A program made the translations under genes and the position numbers. From Nocardia sp. BMG111209 (GTDB lineage Bacteria; Actinomycetota; Actinomycetes; Mycobacteriales; Mycobacteriaceae), in assembly GCF_000381925.1 (NCBI RefSeq), contig NZ_KB907310.1, forward strand, positions 704,840 to 768,839: DNA of 64,000 bases, written 5' to 3'. Below, piece after piece: positions 55,017 to 64,000 of this stretch. Positions within the stretch are counted from its first letter, which is position 1. Each line of letters opens with the position of its first letter. The notes under the pieces were generated by a model. That model worked only from the letters and a program-made list of their open reading frames with translations, had not been told where the DNA came from and ran no database searches.

Positions 55017-55826
55017 ATGTACGCAGCGAGCCGTGAGGCGAGTTCCCGAGCCCGGGAAGCTCTTTCGGCCGCACTGGCCGGGAGCGACACCGTCGCCGCC
55101 ACGACGGGTTCCGAATTGTTCGCCGTTGTCGCCGTTCTCGACGACCAGCGCTCGCTGCGTGTGGCGCTCGCGGATAAGTCGGTGTCCAGTTCGGCGCGTG
55201 CCGAGCTGGCCGAGCGCGTTTTCGGCGGCAAGATCAGCGCGGCCACCCAGGCCGTGCTGACCACGGCCGTCGCCGAGGACTGGTCCCGGACCGGGGACCT
55301 GGTCGACACGCTGGAGCTGCTCGGCCAGGAGGCGCTGTTGCGCGCGGCGGCCGATCGCGGCCGCCTCGACGTCGTCGAGGACGAGTTGTTCCGGCTGAGC
55401 CGCATAGTCGAGGCCAACCCCGAGTTGGAGCAGGCGCTGGGCGATCGCGGCAAGCCCGCACAGGCCAAGCGTGAACTGATCGAGCGCCTGCTGCACGGGA
55501 AGGTGCGCGACGTCACGCTGGAGCTGACCGAGCAGGCCGTGAGCCGCCGGCGCGGTGACATCGGCGCGGCGTTCGATCACCTGTCGGATCTGGCGGCGTC
55601 GTTGCGGCAGCAGGTCGTCGCGCACGTGCGCGCGGCGGTCGATCTGACCGAGCAGCAGCGGGACCAGCTGGCGGCCTCGTTGCAGCGCCTCTACGACAAG
55701 CAGATCACCGTGCACGTGCAGGTCGATCCGAGCCTGCTGGCCGGTGTCGTCGTGCACATCGGCGACGACGTGATCGATGGCAGTGCCCTCGGCCGGCTGC
55801 AGCGCCTGCGCCAGTCCCTGACGTGA
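55017..55826 (+). CDS. atpH: ATP synthase F1 subunit delta
   Basis: A 269-residue subunit joining F1 to the stator. It begins MYAASREASSRAREALSAAL and has the OSCP-like helical domain (about 10-190) and the C-terminal domain with KQITVHVQVDPSLLAGVVVHIGDDVIDGS, the family signature. It is about 90 residues longer than E. coli delta, as usual in actinobacteria, through an extended helical region. I choose ATG 55017; a GTG at 55002 would add 5 residues. The gap to atpF is about 95 nt and holds no gene. Confidence 0.93.
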   Translation: MYAASREASSRAREALSAALAGSDTVAATTGSELFAVVAVLDDQRSLRVALADKSVSSSARAELAERVFGGKISAATQAVLTTAVAEDWSRTGDLVDTLELLGQEALLRAAADRGRLDVVEDELFRLSRIVEANPELEQALGDRGKPAQAKRELIERLLHGKVRDVTLELTEQAVSRRRGDIGAAFDHLSDLAASLRQQVVAHVRAAVDLTEQQRDQLAASLQRLYDKQITVHVQVDPSLLAGVVVHIGDDVIDGSALGRLQRLRQSLT

Positions 55827-55915
55827 GCACGTGTGTCAGTCCTGACGTGCGGGCCACCCGGCACGGCGCCTAACCTACCGACAATCCAGACCAGACAGCG
55901 AGAGCAGGAACAACC

Positions 55916-57553
55916 ATGGCGGAGCTGACGATCTCCACCGATGAGATCCGTAGCGCGATCGAGAGCTACACCCAGTCCTACACGCCGGAGACCTCCATCG
56001 AGGAGATCGGCGTCGTCACCGACACCGGTGACGGTATCGCCCACATCAGTGGCCTGCCCTCGGCGATGGCCAACGAGCTGCTCGAATTCCCGGGCGGTGT
56101 GCTGGGTGTCGCACTGAACCTCGAGGACACCTCGATCGGTGCGGTCATCCTCGGTGAGTTCGACACCATCGAAGAGGGCCAGCAGGTCCGTCGCACCGGC
56201 GACGTGCTCTCGGTGCCGGTCGGCGACGCCTTCCTCGGCCGCGTGGTCAATCCGCTCGGTCAGGCCATCGACGGCCTCGGCGATATCGCCGCCGAGGAGC
56301 GCCGCGTGCTCGAGCTGCAGGCCGCGACCGTGCTGGAGCGTCAGCCGGTCGGTGAGCCGCTGGCCACCGGCATCACGGCGATCGACGCCCTGACCGCCAT
56401 CGGCCGCGGCCAGCGTCAGCTGGTCATCGGCGACCGCAAGACCGGTAAGACCGCGGTCTGCGTCGACGCCATCCTGAACCAGAAGGCCAACTGGGAGACC
56501 GGCGACCCGACCAAGCAGGTCCGCTGCATCTACGTCGCCATCGGCCAGAAGGGCTCCACCATCGCGGGCGTGAAGACCGCGCTCGAGGCGCACGGCGCCA
56601 TGGAGTACACCACCATCGTCGCGGCCCCGGCCTCCGACTCGGCGGGCTTCAAGTGGCTGGCCCCCTACACCGGTTCGGCCATCGGCCAGCACTGGATGTA
56701 CCAGGGCAAGCACGTCCTGATCGTGTTCGACGACCTGACCAAGCAGGCCGAGGCCTACCGCGCCATCTCGCTGCTGCTGCGCCGCCCGCCGGGCCGCGAG
56801 GCGTACCCGGGTGACGTCTTCTACCTGCACTCCCGGCTGCTGGAGCGTTGCGCGAAGCTGTCCGACGAGATGGGCGCGGGCTCGATGACCGGTCTGCCGA
56901 TCATCGAGACCAAGGCCAACGACGTCTCGGCGTTCATCCCGACCAACGTCATCTCGATCACCGACGGCCAGGTCTTCCTGGAGTCCGACCTGTTCAACAA
57001 GGGCGTCCGCCCGGCGATCAACGTCGGTACCTCGGTCTCCCGTGTCGGTGGCGCCGCCCAGACCAAGGGCATGAAGAAGGTCGCCGGTTCGCTGCGTCTG
57101 GAGCTGGCCTCCTACCGCGAGCTGGAGGCGTTCTCCGCCTTCGCCTCCGACCTGGACGCCGCCTCGCTGGCCCAGCTCGAGCGCGGCGCCCGCTGGGTCG
57201 AGCTGCTCAAGCAGAATCAGTACTCGCCGGTCTCGGTCGAGGACCAGATCGTGTCGATCTACCTGGTCGACGCCGGCTACTACGACTCGGTGCCGGTCGG
57301 CGACGTCCGCCGGTTCAACGCCGACCTGCTGGATCACCTGCACCGCAACGCGGCCGACGCCTTCAAGGCGATCGCCGGCGGCAAGGTGCTCGAGGATGAG
57401 TCGGCCGATCTGATCAAGGCCGAGACCGAGAAGTTCAAGCAGGGCTTCCTCGCCTCCGACGGCAGCCGGGTCGTGAACGAGGCCGCCGCGGGCGAACTGG
57501 ACCACGAAGAGGTCGAGTCGCTGGCCGTCACCCGCAAGCACGTCGAGAAGTAG
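55916..57553 (+). CDS. atpA: ATP synthase F1 subunit alpha
   Basis: A 545-residue non-catalytic nucleotide-binding subunit. The P-loop is GDRKTGKT at 172-179; other hallmarks are [20 protein letters not shown] and the ATP synthase signature region with [17 protein letters not shown]. The Arg finger lies in the VSRVGG stretch. Length is close to that of mycobacterial alpha, which carries a C-terminal extension; the end here ([17 protein letters not shown]) is of similar type. The ATG follows GAGAGCAGGAAC at about 55899-55910. Confidence 0.97.
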   Translation: MAELTISTDEIRSAIESYTQSYTPETSIEEIGVVTDTGDGIAHISGLPSAMANELLEFPGGVLGVALNLEDTSIGAVILGEFDTIEEGQQVRRTGDVLSVPVGDAFLGRVVNPLGQAIDGLGDIAAEERRVLELQAATVLERQPVGEPLATGITAIDALTAIGRGQRQLVIGDRKTGKTAVCVDAILNQKANWETGDPTKQVRCIYVAIGQKGSTIAGVKTALEAHGAMEYTTIVAAPASDSAGFKWLAPYTGSAIGQHWMYQGKHVLIVFDDLTKQAEAYRAISLLLRRPPGREAYPGDVFYLHSRLLERCAKLSDEMGAGSMTGLPIIETKANDVSAFIPTNVISITDGQVFLESDLFNKGVRPAINVGTSVSRVGGAAQTKGMKKVAGSLRLELASYRELEAFSAFASDLDAASLAQLERGARWVELLKQNQYSPVSVEDQIVSIYLVDAGYYDSVPVGDVRRFNADLLDHLHRNAADAFKAIAGGKVLEDESADLIKAETEKFKQGFLASDGSRVVNEAAAGELDHEEVESLAVTRKHVEK

Positions 57554-57608
57554 GCGACACTGCCCATGGGACCGACGATCCACGACGCACGAATGAGGGG
57601 AGTGTGAG

Positions 57609-60085
<2,477 letters not shown>

Positions 60086-60091
60086 TCCACC

Positions 60092-60490
60092 ATGGCGGAG
60101 ATGTCAGTTGATCTGGTCGCCATCGAGCGGCGGCTGTGGTCGGGGCAGGCGAGTTTCGTCGGCGCCCAGACCACGGAGGGGCAGATCGGTATTCTGCCCG
60201 GCCACGAGCCCGTGCTCGGCCAGTTGGTCGAGGGCGGCACGGTGACCATCGTCAGCACCGACGGTGAGCGCATCGTCGCCGCCGTCAACGGTGGGTTCTT
60301 CTCGGTCGCCCCGGTCAGCCGGGACGGCAACGCGACGTCGACGGTCCGGATTCTCGCCGAGACGGCGGAATTCTCCGGCGACATCGATGTCGAGGCGGCC
60401 CGCGCCGTCCTCGCGGACCCGAACGCATCCGAGCACGCGCAGGCGGAAGCCCGCGGCCGGGTTCGGGCGGTCGAGGCCGCGACGGCATGA
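60092..60490 (+). CDS. atpC: ATP synthase F1 subunit epsilon
   Basis: A 132-residue subunit. The N-terminal beta barrel ([20 protein letters not shown], then [20 protein letters not shown] with the hallmark GHEP) is followed by strands to about 90 and a short C-terminal helical part ([20 protein letters not shown]), which can regulate hydrolysis. Last gene of the atp operon; a strong terminator follows after 6 nt. Confidence 0.95.
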   Translation: MAEMSVDLVAIERRLWSGQASFVGAQTTEGQIGILPGHEPVLGQLVEGGTVTIVSTDGERIVAAVNGGFFSVAPVSRDGNATSTVRILAETAEFSGDIDVEAARAVLADPNASEHAQAEARGRVRAVEAATA

Positions 60491-60495
60491 ACAAG

Positions 60496-60534
60496 GTGAT
60501 GGCCCCGGGTAAATCCCGGGGCCATCATCGTTTT
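60496..60534 (+). terminator. Intrinsic terminator of the ATP synthase operon
   Basis: TGATGGCCCCGGG (60497-60509) and CCCGGGGCCATCA (60515-60527) form a perfect 13-bp stem with a TAAAT loop, followed by TCGTTTT. Confidence 0.92.
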
Positions 60535-60570
60535 CGGCCACCGCCTGTTCCGGGCGGGGCCCATGGTTTG

Positions 60571-60576
60571 TAGACT
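60571..60576 (+). promoter_or_regulatory. -10 box upstream of the DUF2550 gene
   Basis: TAGACT lies 25 nt before ATG 60602, just past the atp terminator. It is the likely start of a new transcript through the DUF2550, adenosyltransferase and perhaps murA genes. Confidence 0.45.
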
Positions 60577-60601
60577 CGCCGCAAGGCCGCCTGGTTAGGG
60601 G

Positions 60602-61087
60602 ATGACAGGCGCCGCGACGGCACAGGGGTCGAGGCGAAGGGACGGACCTGGATTGCGGACCGGGATGGTGCTGCTGATCATTCTGGTGCTGCTGCTCGTC
60701 GGTGTGGCGTTGGCTTCCATCTATCGGTTCATCATGCTGCGACGCGGCGGTACTTCGGCACTGTTGCGGGTGCTTCCGGCGAAGGGCGGACAGGGCTGGC
60801 GACACGGCCTGATCCGCTACGAAGAGAACCGACTGGTTTTCTTCAAGCTCACCAGTCTGAAATTCGGCCCGGATTCCACGATCCAGCGCCGCGGTATCGA
60901 GGTCGGTGATCGGCGAGGACCGGTCGGCGACGAATACGACATCATGACCGACGAAATCATCGTGACGGCGGTCTCCGACGGTACGGGTGGCTACGAGCTG
61001 GCACTCGATCGCGGATCGCTCGCGGCATTTCAATCCTGGGTCGAATCCCGCCCGTCCGACCGCGTCCGGCGGCGGCCGAGTTATTAG
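60602..61087 (+). CDS. DUF2550 membrane protein
   Basis: A 161-residue protein with one membrane helix at about 22-44 (MVLLIILVLLLVGVALASIY). A basic C-terminal domain follows with the DUF2550 pattern: GGTSALLRVLPA, WRHGLIRYEENRLVFFKLTS and RRGIEVGDRRGP. The family is restricted to actinobacteria and always lies near the atp operon, as Rv1312 does in M. tuberculosis. Function unknown. ATG 60602 has AGGGG directly adjacent; a TTG at 60653 with AAGGGA upstream is an alternative start that still keeps the helix. Confidence 0.85.
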   Translation: MTGAATAQGSRRRDGPGLRTGMVLLIILVLLLVGVALASIYRFIMLRRGGTSALLRVLPAKGGQGWRHGLIRYEENRLVFFKLTSLKFGPDSTIQRRGIEVGDRRGPVGDEYDIMTDEIIVTAVSDGTGGYELALDRGSLAAFQSWVESRPSDRVRRRPSY

Positions 61088-61135
61088 AATTCCCGGTCGA
61101 ATCGCCGAGTATTCGGAAATATCGAGGAGTCAGCC

Positions 61136-61729
61136 ATGAGCGTCCATCTCACCCGGATCTACACCCGGACCGGTGACGACGGCACGACCGGACTGAGTGA
61201 TTTCTCCCGCGTCGCGAAGACGGATCTGCGTCTGGTCGCCTACGCGGACTGCGACGAGACCAATGCCGCGATCGGCGTGGCCATCGCTGTGGGACAACCG
61301 AATCCGGCGATCCTACGCGTGCTACGGCAGGTGCAGAACGATCTGTTCGACGCCGGCGCCGACCTGTCCACGCCGGTGGTCGCCGAGCCGAAACACCCGC
61401 CGCTGCGCATCACCCAGCCGTACATCGATCGGCTGGAGCAGTGGTGCGACGAGTTCAATGCCGAACTGGCACCGCTGAATTCGTTCATCCTGCCCGGCGG
61501 CACGGCGCTGGGGGCCCTGCTGCACACCGCGCGCACGGTGGCCCGGCGCGCCGAGCGATCGGCCTGGTCGGCGATGGCCGCGCATCCGGAGGACACGAGT
61601 GTGCTGCCCGCGAAATACCTGAACCGCCTGTCGGATCTGTTGTTCATCCTCGGGCGGGTGGCCAATCCGGACGGAGACATCCTCTGGCATCCGGGCGGAC
61701 AAGCGCCTATCCCAGGCTCGGACCACTAG
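61136..61729 (+). CDS. PduO-type ATP:cob(I)alamin adenosyltransferase
   Basis: A 197-residue trimeric enzyme that makes adenosylcobalamin from cob(I)alamin and ATP. The N-terminal ATP loop is [20 protein letters not shown] (7-26). The other hallmarks are [18 protein letters not shown], and the signature [15 protein letters not shown] with [21 protein letters not shown] precedes ATG 61136. Its product is the cofactor of icmF at 10636-13926 in the same window. Its place beside murA is the same as in M. tuberculosis (Rv1314c region), to my knowledge. Confidence 0.94.
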   Translation: MSVHLTRIYTRTGDDGTTGLSDFSRVAKTDLRLVAYADCDETNAAIGVAIAVGQPNPAILRVLRQVQNDLFDAGADLSTPVVAEPKHPPLRITQPYIDRLEQWCDEFNAELAPLNSFILPGGTALGALLHTARTVARRAERSAWSAMAAHPEDTSVLPAKYLNRLSDLLFILGRVANPDGDILWHPGGQAPIPGSDH

Positions 61730-61732
61730 GCT
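61727..61732 (+). promoter_or_regulatory. -10 box for leaderless murA
   Basis: TAGGCT lies 7 nt before GTG 61740 and overlaps the stop codon of the adenosyltransferase gene. No Shine-Dalgarno is seen. Confidence 0.5.
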
Positions 61733-61739
61733 GACGACC

Positions 61740-63008
61740 GTGAGTGAACGTTTCCTGGTGACCGGTGGCAGCCGGCTCGTCGGCGAGGTCGCGGTGGGCG
61801 GCGCCAAGAACAGCGTCCTCAAGCTGATGGCCGCCGCACTACTGGCCGAGGGCGCCACGACCATCACGAACTGCCCCGACATCCTCGATGTGCCACTGAT
61901 GGCCGAGGTGTTGCGCGGCCTGGGTTGTGATGTCGTCGTGGACGGCTCCGTGGTCACCATCACCACGCCGGCCGAGCCGAAGTACCACGCGGACTTCCCG
62001 GCGGTGACGCAGTTCCGCGCCTCGGTCTGTGTGCTGGGTCCGTTGATGGCCCGGTGCAAGCGCGCGGTGGTCGCGCTACCCGGTGGCGACGCGATCGGGT
62101 CGAGACCGCTGGACATGCATCAGGCCGGGTTGCGACTGCTCGGCGCGACCAGTGAGATCGAGCACGGTTGCGTGGTGGCCCGCGCCGACGAGCTGCAGGG
62201 CGCGCGCATCCGGCTGGACTTCCCCTCGGTCGGCGCGACCGAGAACATCCTGATGGCGGCCGTGCTCGCCGAGGGCGAGACGGTCATCGACAACGCCGCG
62301 CGCGAACCCGACATCGTCGATCTCTGCACGATGCTCACCCGGATGGGTGCGCGGATCAGCGGCGCGGGCACCTCGGTACTCACCATCCAGGGGGTGCGGA
62401 AGCTCTCGCCGACCGTGCACCGGGTGATCGGTGACCGCATCGTCGCCGCCACCTGGGGGATCGCCGCCGCCATGACGCTCGGCGACATCCGGGTGACGGG
62501 GATCAACCCCAAGCACCTGTCGCTGGTGCTGGACAAGTTGCGGTCGGCCGGCGCGCGAATCTCCTTCGAGCCGGAGGGTTTTCGCGTCATCCAGGCCGAA
62601 CGGCCGCGCGCGGTGAACTTCTCCACGCTGCCGTTCCCCGGATTCCCGACCGACCTGCAGCCGATGGCCATCGGGCTCGCGGCGATCGCCGACGGTACCT
62701 CGATGATCACCGAGAACGTCTTCGAGGCGCGCTTCCGTTTCGTGGAGGAGATGATCCGCCTGGGCGCCGACGCGCGGACGGACGGACATCATGCGGTGGT
62801 CCGCGGTATCCCGCGGTTGTCGAGTGCGCCGGTGTGGTCATCGGACATCCGCGCCGGCGCCGGCCTGGTCCTGGCGGGCCTGGTCGCCGACGGTGTCACC
62901 GAGGTCCACGACGTGTTCCACATCGACCGTGGTTACCCGAACTTCGTCCAGAACCTGCGCGCGCTGGGCGCCGACGTCGAGCGGGTCGGTGTCGCGAGCC
63001 GGCGGTGA
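61740..63008 (+). CDS. murA: UDP-N-acetylglucosamine 1-carboxyvinyltransferase
   Basis: A 422-residue enzyme that transfers enolpyruvate to UDP-GlcNAc, the first committed step of peptidoglycan synthesis. Conserved parts are [19 protein letters not shown] (20-38), [18 protein letters not shown] and FPTDLQPM. The active-site loop reads [11 protein letters not shown] with Asp117 in place of the cysteine that fosfomycin modifies; M. tuberculosis MurA has the same Asp. The GTG at 61740 is preceded by TAGGCT at 7 nt. The rrn promoter region follows directly. Confidence 0.97.
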   Translation: MSERFLVTGGSRLVGEVAVGGAKNSVLKLMAAALLAEGATTITNCPDILDVPLMAEVLRGLGCDVVVDGSVVTITTPAEPKYHADFPAVTQFRASVCVLGPLMARCKRAVVALPGGDAIGSRPLDMHQAGLRLLGATSEIEHGCVVARADELQGARIRLDFPSVGATENILMAAVLAEGETVIDNAAREPDIVDLCTMLTRMGARISGAGTSVLTIQGVRKLSPTVHRVIGDRIVAATWGIAAAMTLGDIRVTGINPKHLSLVLDKLRSAGARISFEPEGFRVIQAERPRAVNFSTLPFPGFPTDLQPMAIGLAAIADGTSMITENVFEARFRFVEEMIRLGADARTDGHHAVVRGIPRLSSAPVWSSDIRAGAGLVLAGLVADGVTEVHDVFHIDRGYPNFVQNLRALGADVERVGVASRR

Positions 63009-63030
63009 TTATGGCACCTGACCAGGCGAT

Positions 63031-63059
63031 TTGACATCGATTCCGGTGCCACGTAACTT
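63031..63059 (+). promoter_or_regulatory. rrn promoter P1
   Basis: A perfect TTGACA (63031-63036), a 17-nt spacer and TAACTT (63054-63059), 24 nt after the murA stop. It is the best promoter match in the window. Confidence 0.8.
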
Positions 63060-63170
63060 ATTCGAAGTCAGAGCGACACGGACGCCGACCCGGGGCCGAG
63101 AGCCCAGGGAAACGAGGCCGGACGATGAGCGCCTGATAGATCACACGGTTCGAGCCCTTGACCAGCCGAT

Positions 63171-63200
63171 TTGGTAGGTCACTGAGGAGCGGGCTAAGCT
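63171..63200 (+). promoter_or_regulatory. Possible rrn promoter P2
   Basis: TTGGTA (63171-63176), an 18-nt spacer and TAAGCT (63195-63200). Tandem promoters are common before actinobacterial rrn operons. A TTGACC at 63158-63163 lies too far from this -10. Confidence 0.4.
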
Positions 63201-63259
63201 TGAAAAGTTGCCTTACTGAGACTCTCTGGTTGTTGCTGGTGGGTTTTGTTTGTGCGTGT

Positions 63260-63272
63260 GTTCTTTGAGAAC
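63260..63272 (+). promoter_or_regulatory. BoxA-like antitermination element in the rrn leader
   Basis: GTTCTTTGAGAAC, followed by TCAATAGTGTG, closely resembles the boxA region of mycobacterial rRNA leaders. It would recruit NusB/NusE for processive rRNA transcription. Confidence 0.65.
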
Positions 63273-63328
63273 TCAATAGTGTGTCGATGAATGTCAGTGC
63301 CAAATATTTTTGGTTCCGGTTTCTCATA

Positions 63329-63342
63329 CCCCCGTGTGGGGG
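63329..63342 (+). promoter_or_regulatory. Small hairpin in the rrn leader
   Basis: CCCCC-GTGT-GGGGG, a 5-bp GC stem with a 4-nt loop, 57 nt after the boxA-like element. Confidence 0.45.
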
Positions 63343-63451
63343 ACTGGACATTTAGTCAGCTTTTTTTGAGCTGGCGTTGTTTTTGAATGTCGGGTTTTCG
63401 GACTCTGGCCTTTGAATTTTTCTGATTCGCCTTCGGGTGTTTCGAGAGTCT

Positions 63452-64000
<549 letters not shown>

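Larger units (their letters stand above)
63009..63451 (+). other. rrn operon promoter and leader region
   Basis: It has no gene. It holds the promoter(s), an antitermination-like box, a short hairpin and the 5' part of the 16S processing stem. The last ~250 nt are T/G-rich and AT-richer than the rest of the window, as usual for rRNA leaders. Listed parts: 63031-63059, 63171-63200, 63260-63272, 63329-63342. Confidence 0.75.

Noticed and set aside
63058..63351. A minus-strand frame in the rrn leader
   Set aside because: It lies within a recognised rRNA leader and has no start signal or homologous look.

Overview
The window is high-GC actinobacterial DNA, most likely from Nocardia or a close relative in the Mycobacteriales. 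Three things point there: the partial 16S rRNA at the right edge; actinobacterium-restricted families (DUF3558, DUF3105 and DUF2550 proteins, WecA, a long-insert Rho); and the order argS-lysA-hom-thrC-thrB-rho-rpmE-prfA-prmC-sua5-wecA-atp-DUF2550-adenosyltransferase-murA-rrn, which I recall as the order in Mycobacterium tuberculosis. I see no insertion sequence, prophage, CRISPR array or plasmid-type origin.

Left half (1-34 kb), accessory and metabolic. Two MFS transporters (one divergent from a MarR regulator), a serine hydrolase and a benzoate-type transporter come first. An Lrp/AsnC regulator then diverges from a three-gene branched-chain 2-oxoacid dehydrogenase operon (E1 alpha, E1 beta, E2). 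This is followed by a hot-dog thioesterase, a fused isobutyryl-CoA mutase (IcmF) and an amidohydrolase. A minus-strand operon encodes a SNF2 helicase, a SWIM zinc-finger protein and a cytosolic metal-receptor-like protein. Next are a secreted HNH lipoprotein, an echA9-echA8 pair, tRNA-Cys, a MarR regulator, a membrane-anchored Hsp70/actin-like protein, two DUF3558 lipoproteins, a Tat-exported phosphoesterase, an orphan iron-type binding protein, a GT39-type glycosyltransferase, a small lipoprotein, a divergent FAD monooxygenase/TetR pair with duplicated operators, a thioesterase and tRNA-Arg.

Right half (34-64 kb), conserved core. DUF305 and DUF3105 proteins lie divergent from argS. Then come the aspartate-family operon (lysA, hom, thrC, thrB), rho with its own promoter and a leader of about 300 nt, rpmE, prfA and prmC. 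A MarR-ABC exporter cassette sits between prmC and sua5. wecA, the complete F1Fo ATP synthase operon, a DUF2550 protein, a PduO-type cobalamin adenosyltransferase and murA follow, and the window ends in the rrn promoter region and the first ~550 nt of 16S rRNA.

How the genes fit together. The dehydrogenase makes isobutyryl-CoA from valine. IcmF can isomerise it to n-butyryl-CoA, the hydrolase encoded by the echA9-like gene serves the normal valine route, and the adenosyltransferase can supply the B12 coenzyme that IcmF needs. Regulation is often readable: several regulators have clear palindromes at their own promoters, and ten genes have a TANNNT-like -10 box 6-8 nt before the start codon without a good ribosome binding site, which suggests leaderless mRNAs. 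All coordinates and motif positions were read by eye; no database search was run.
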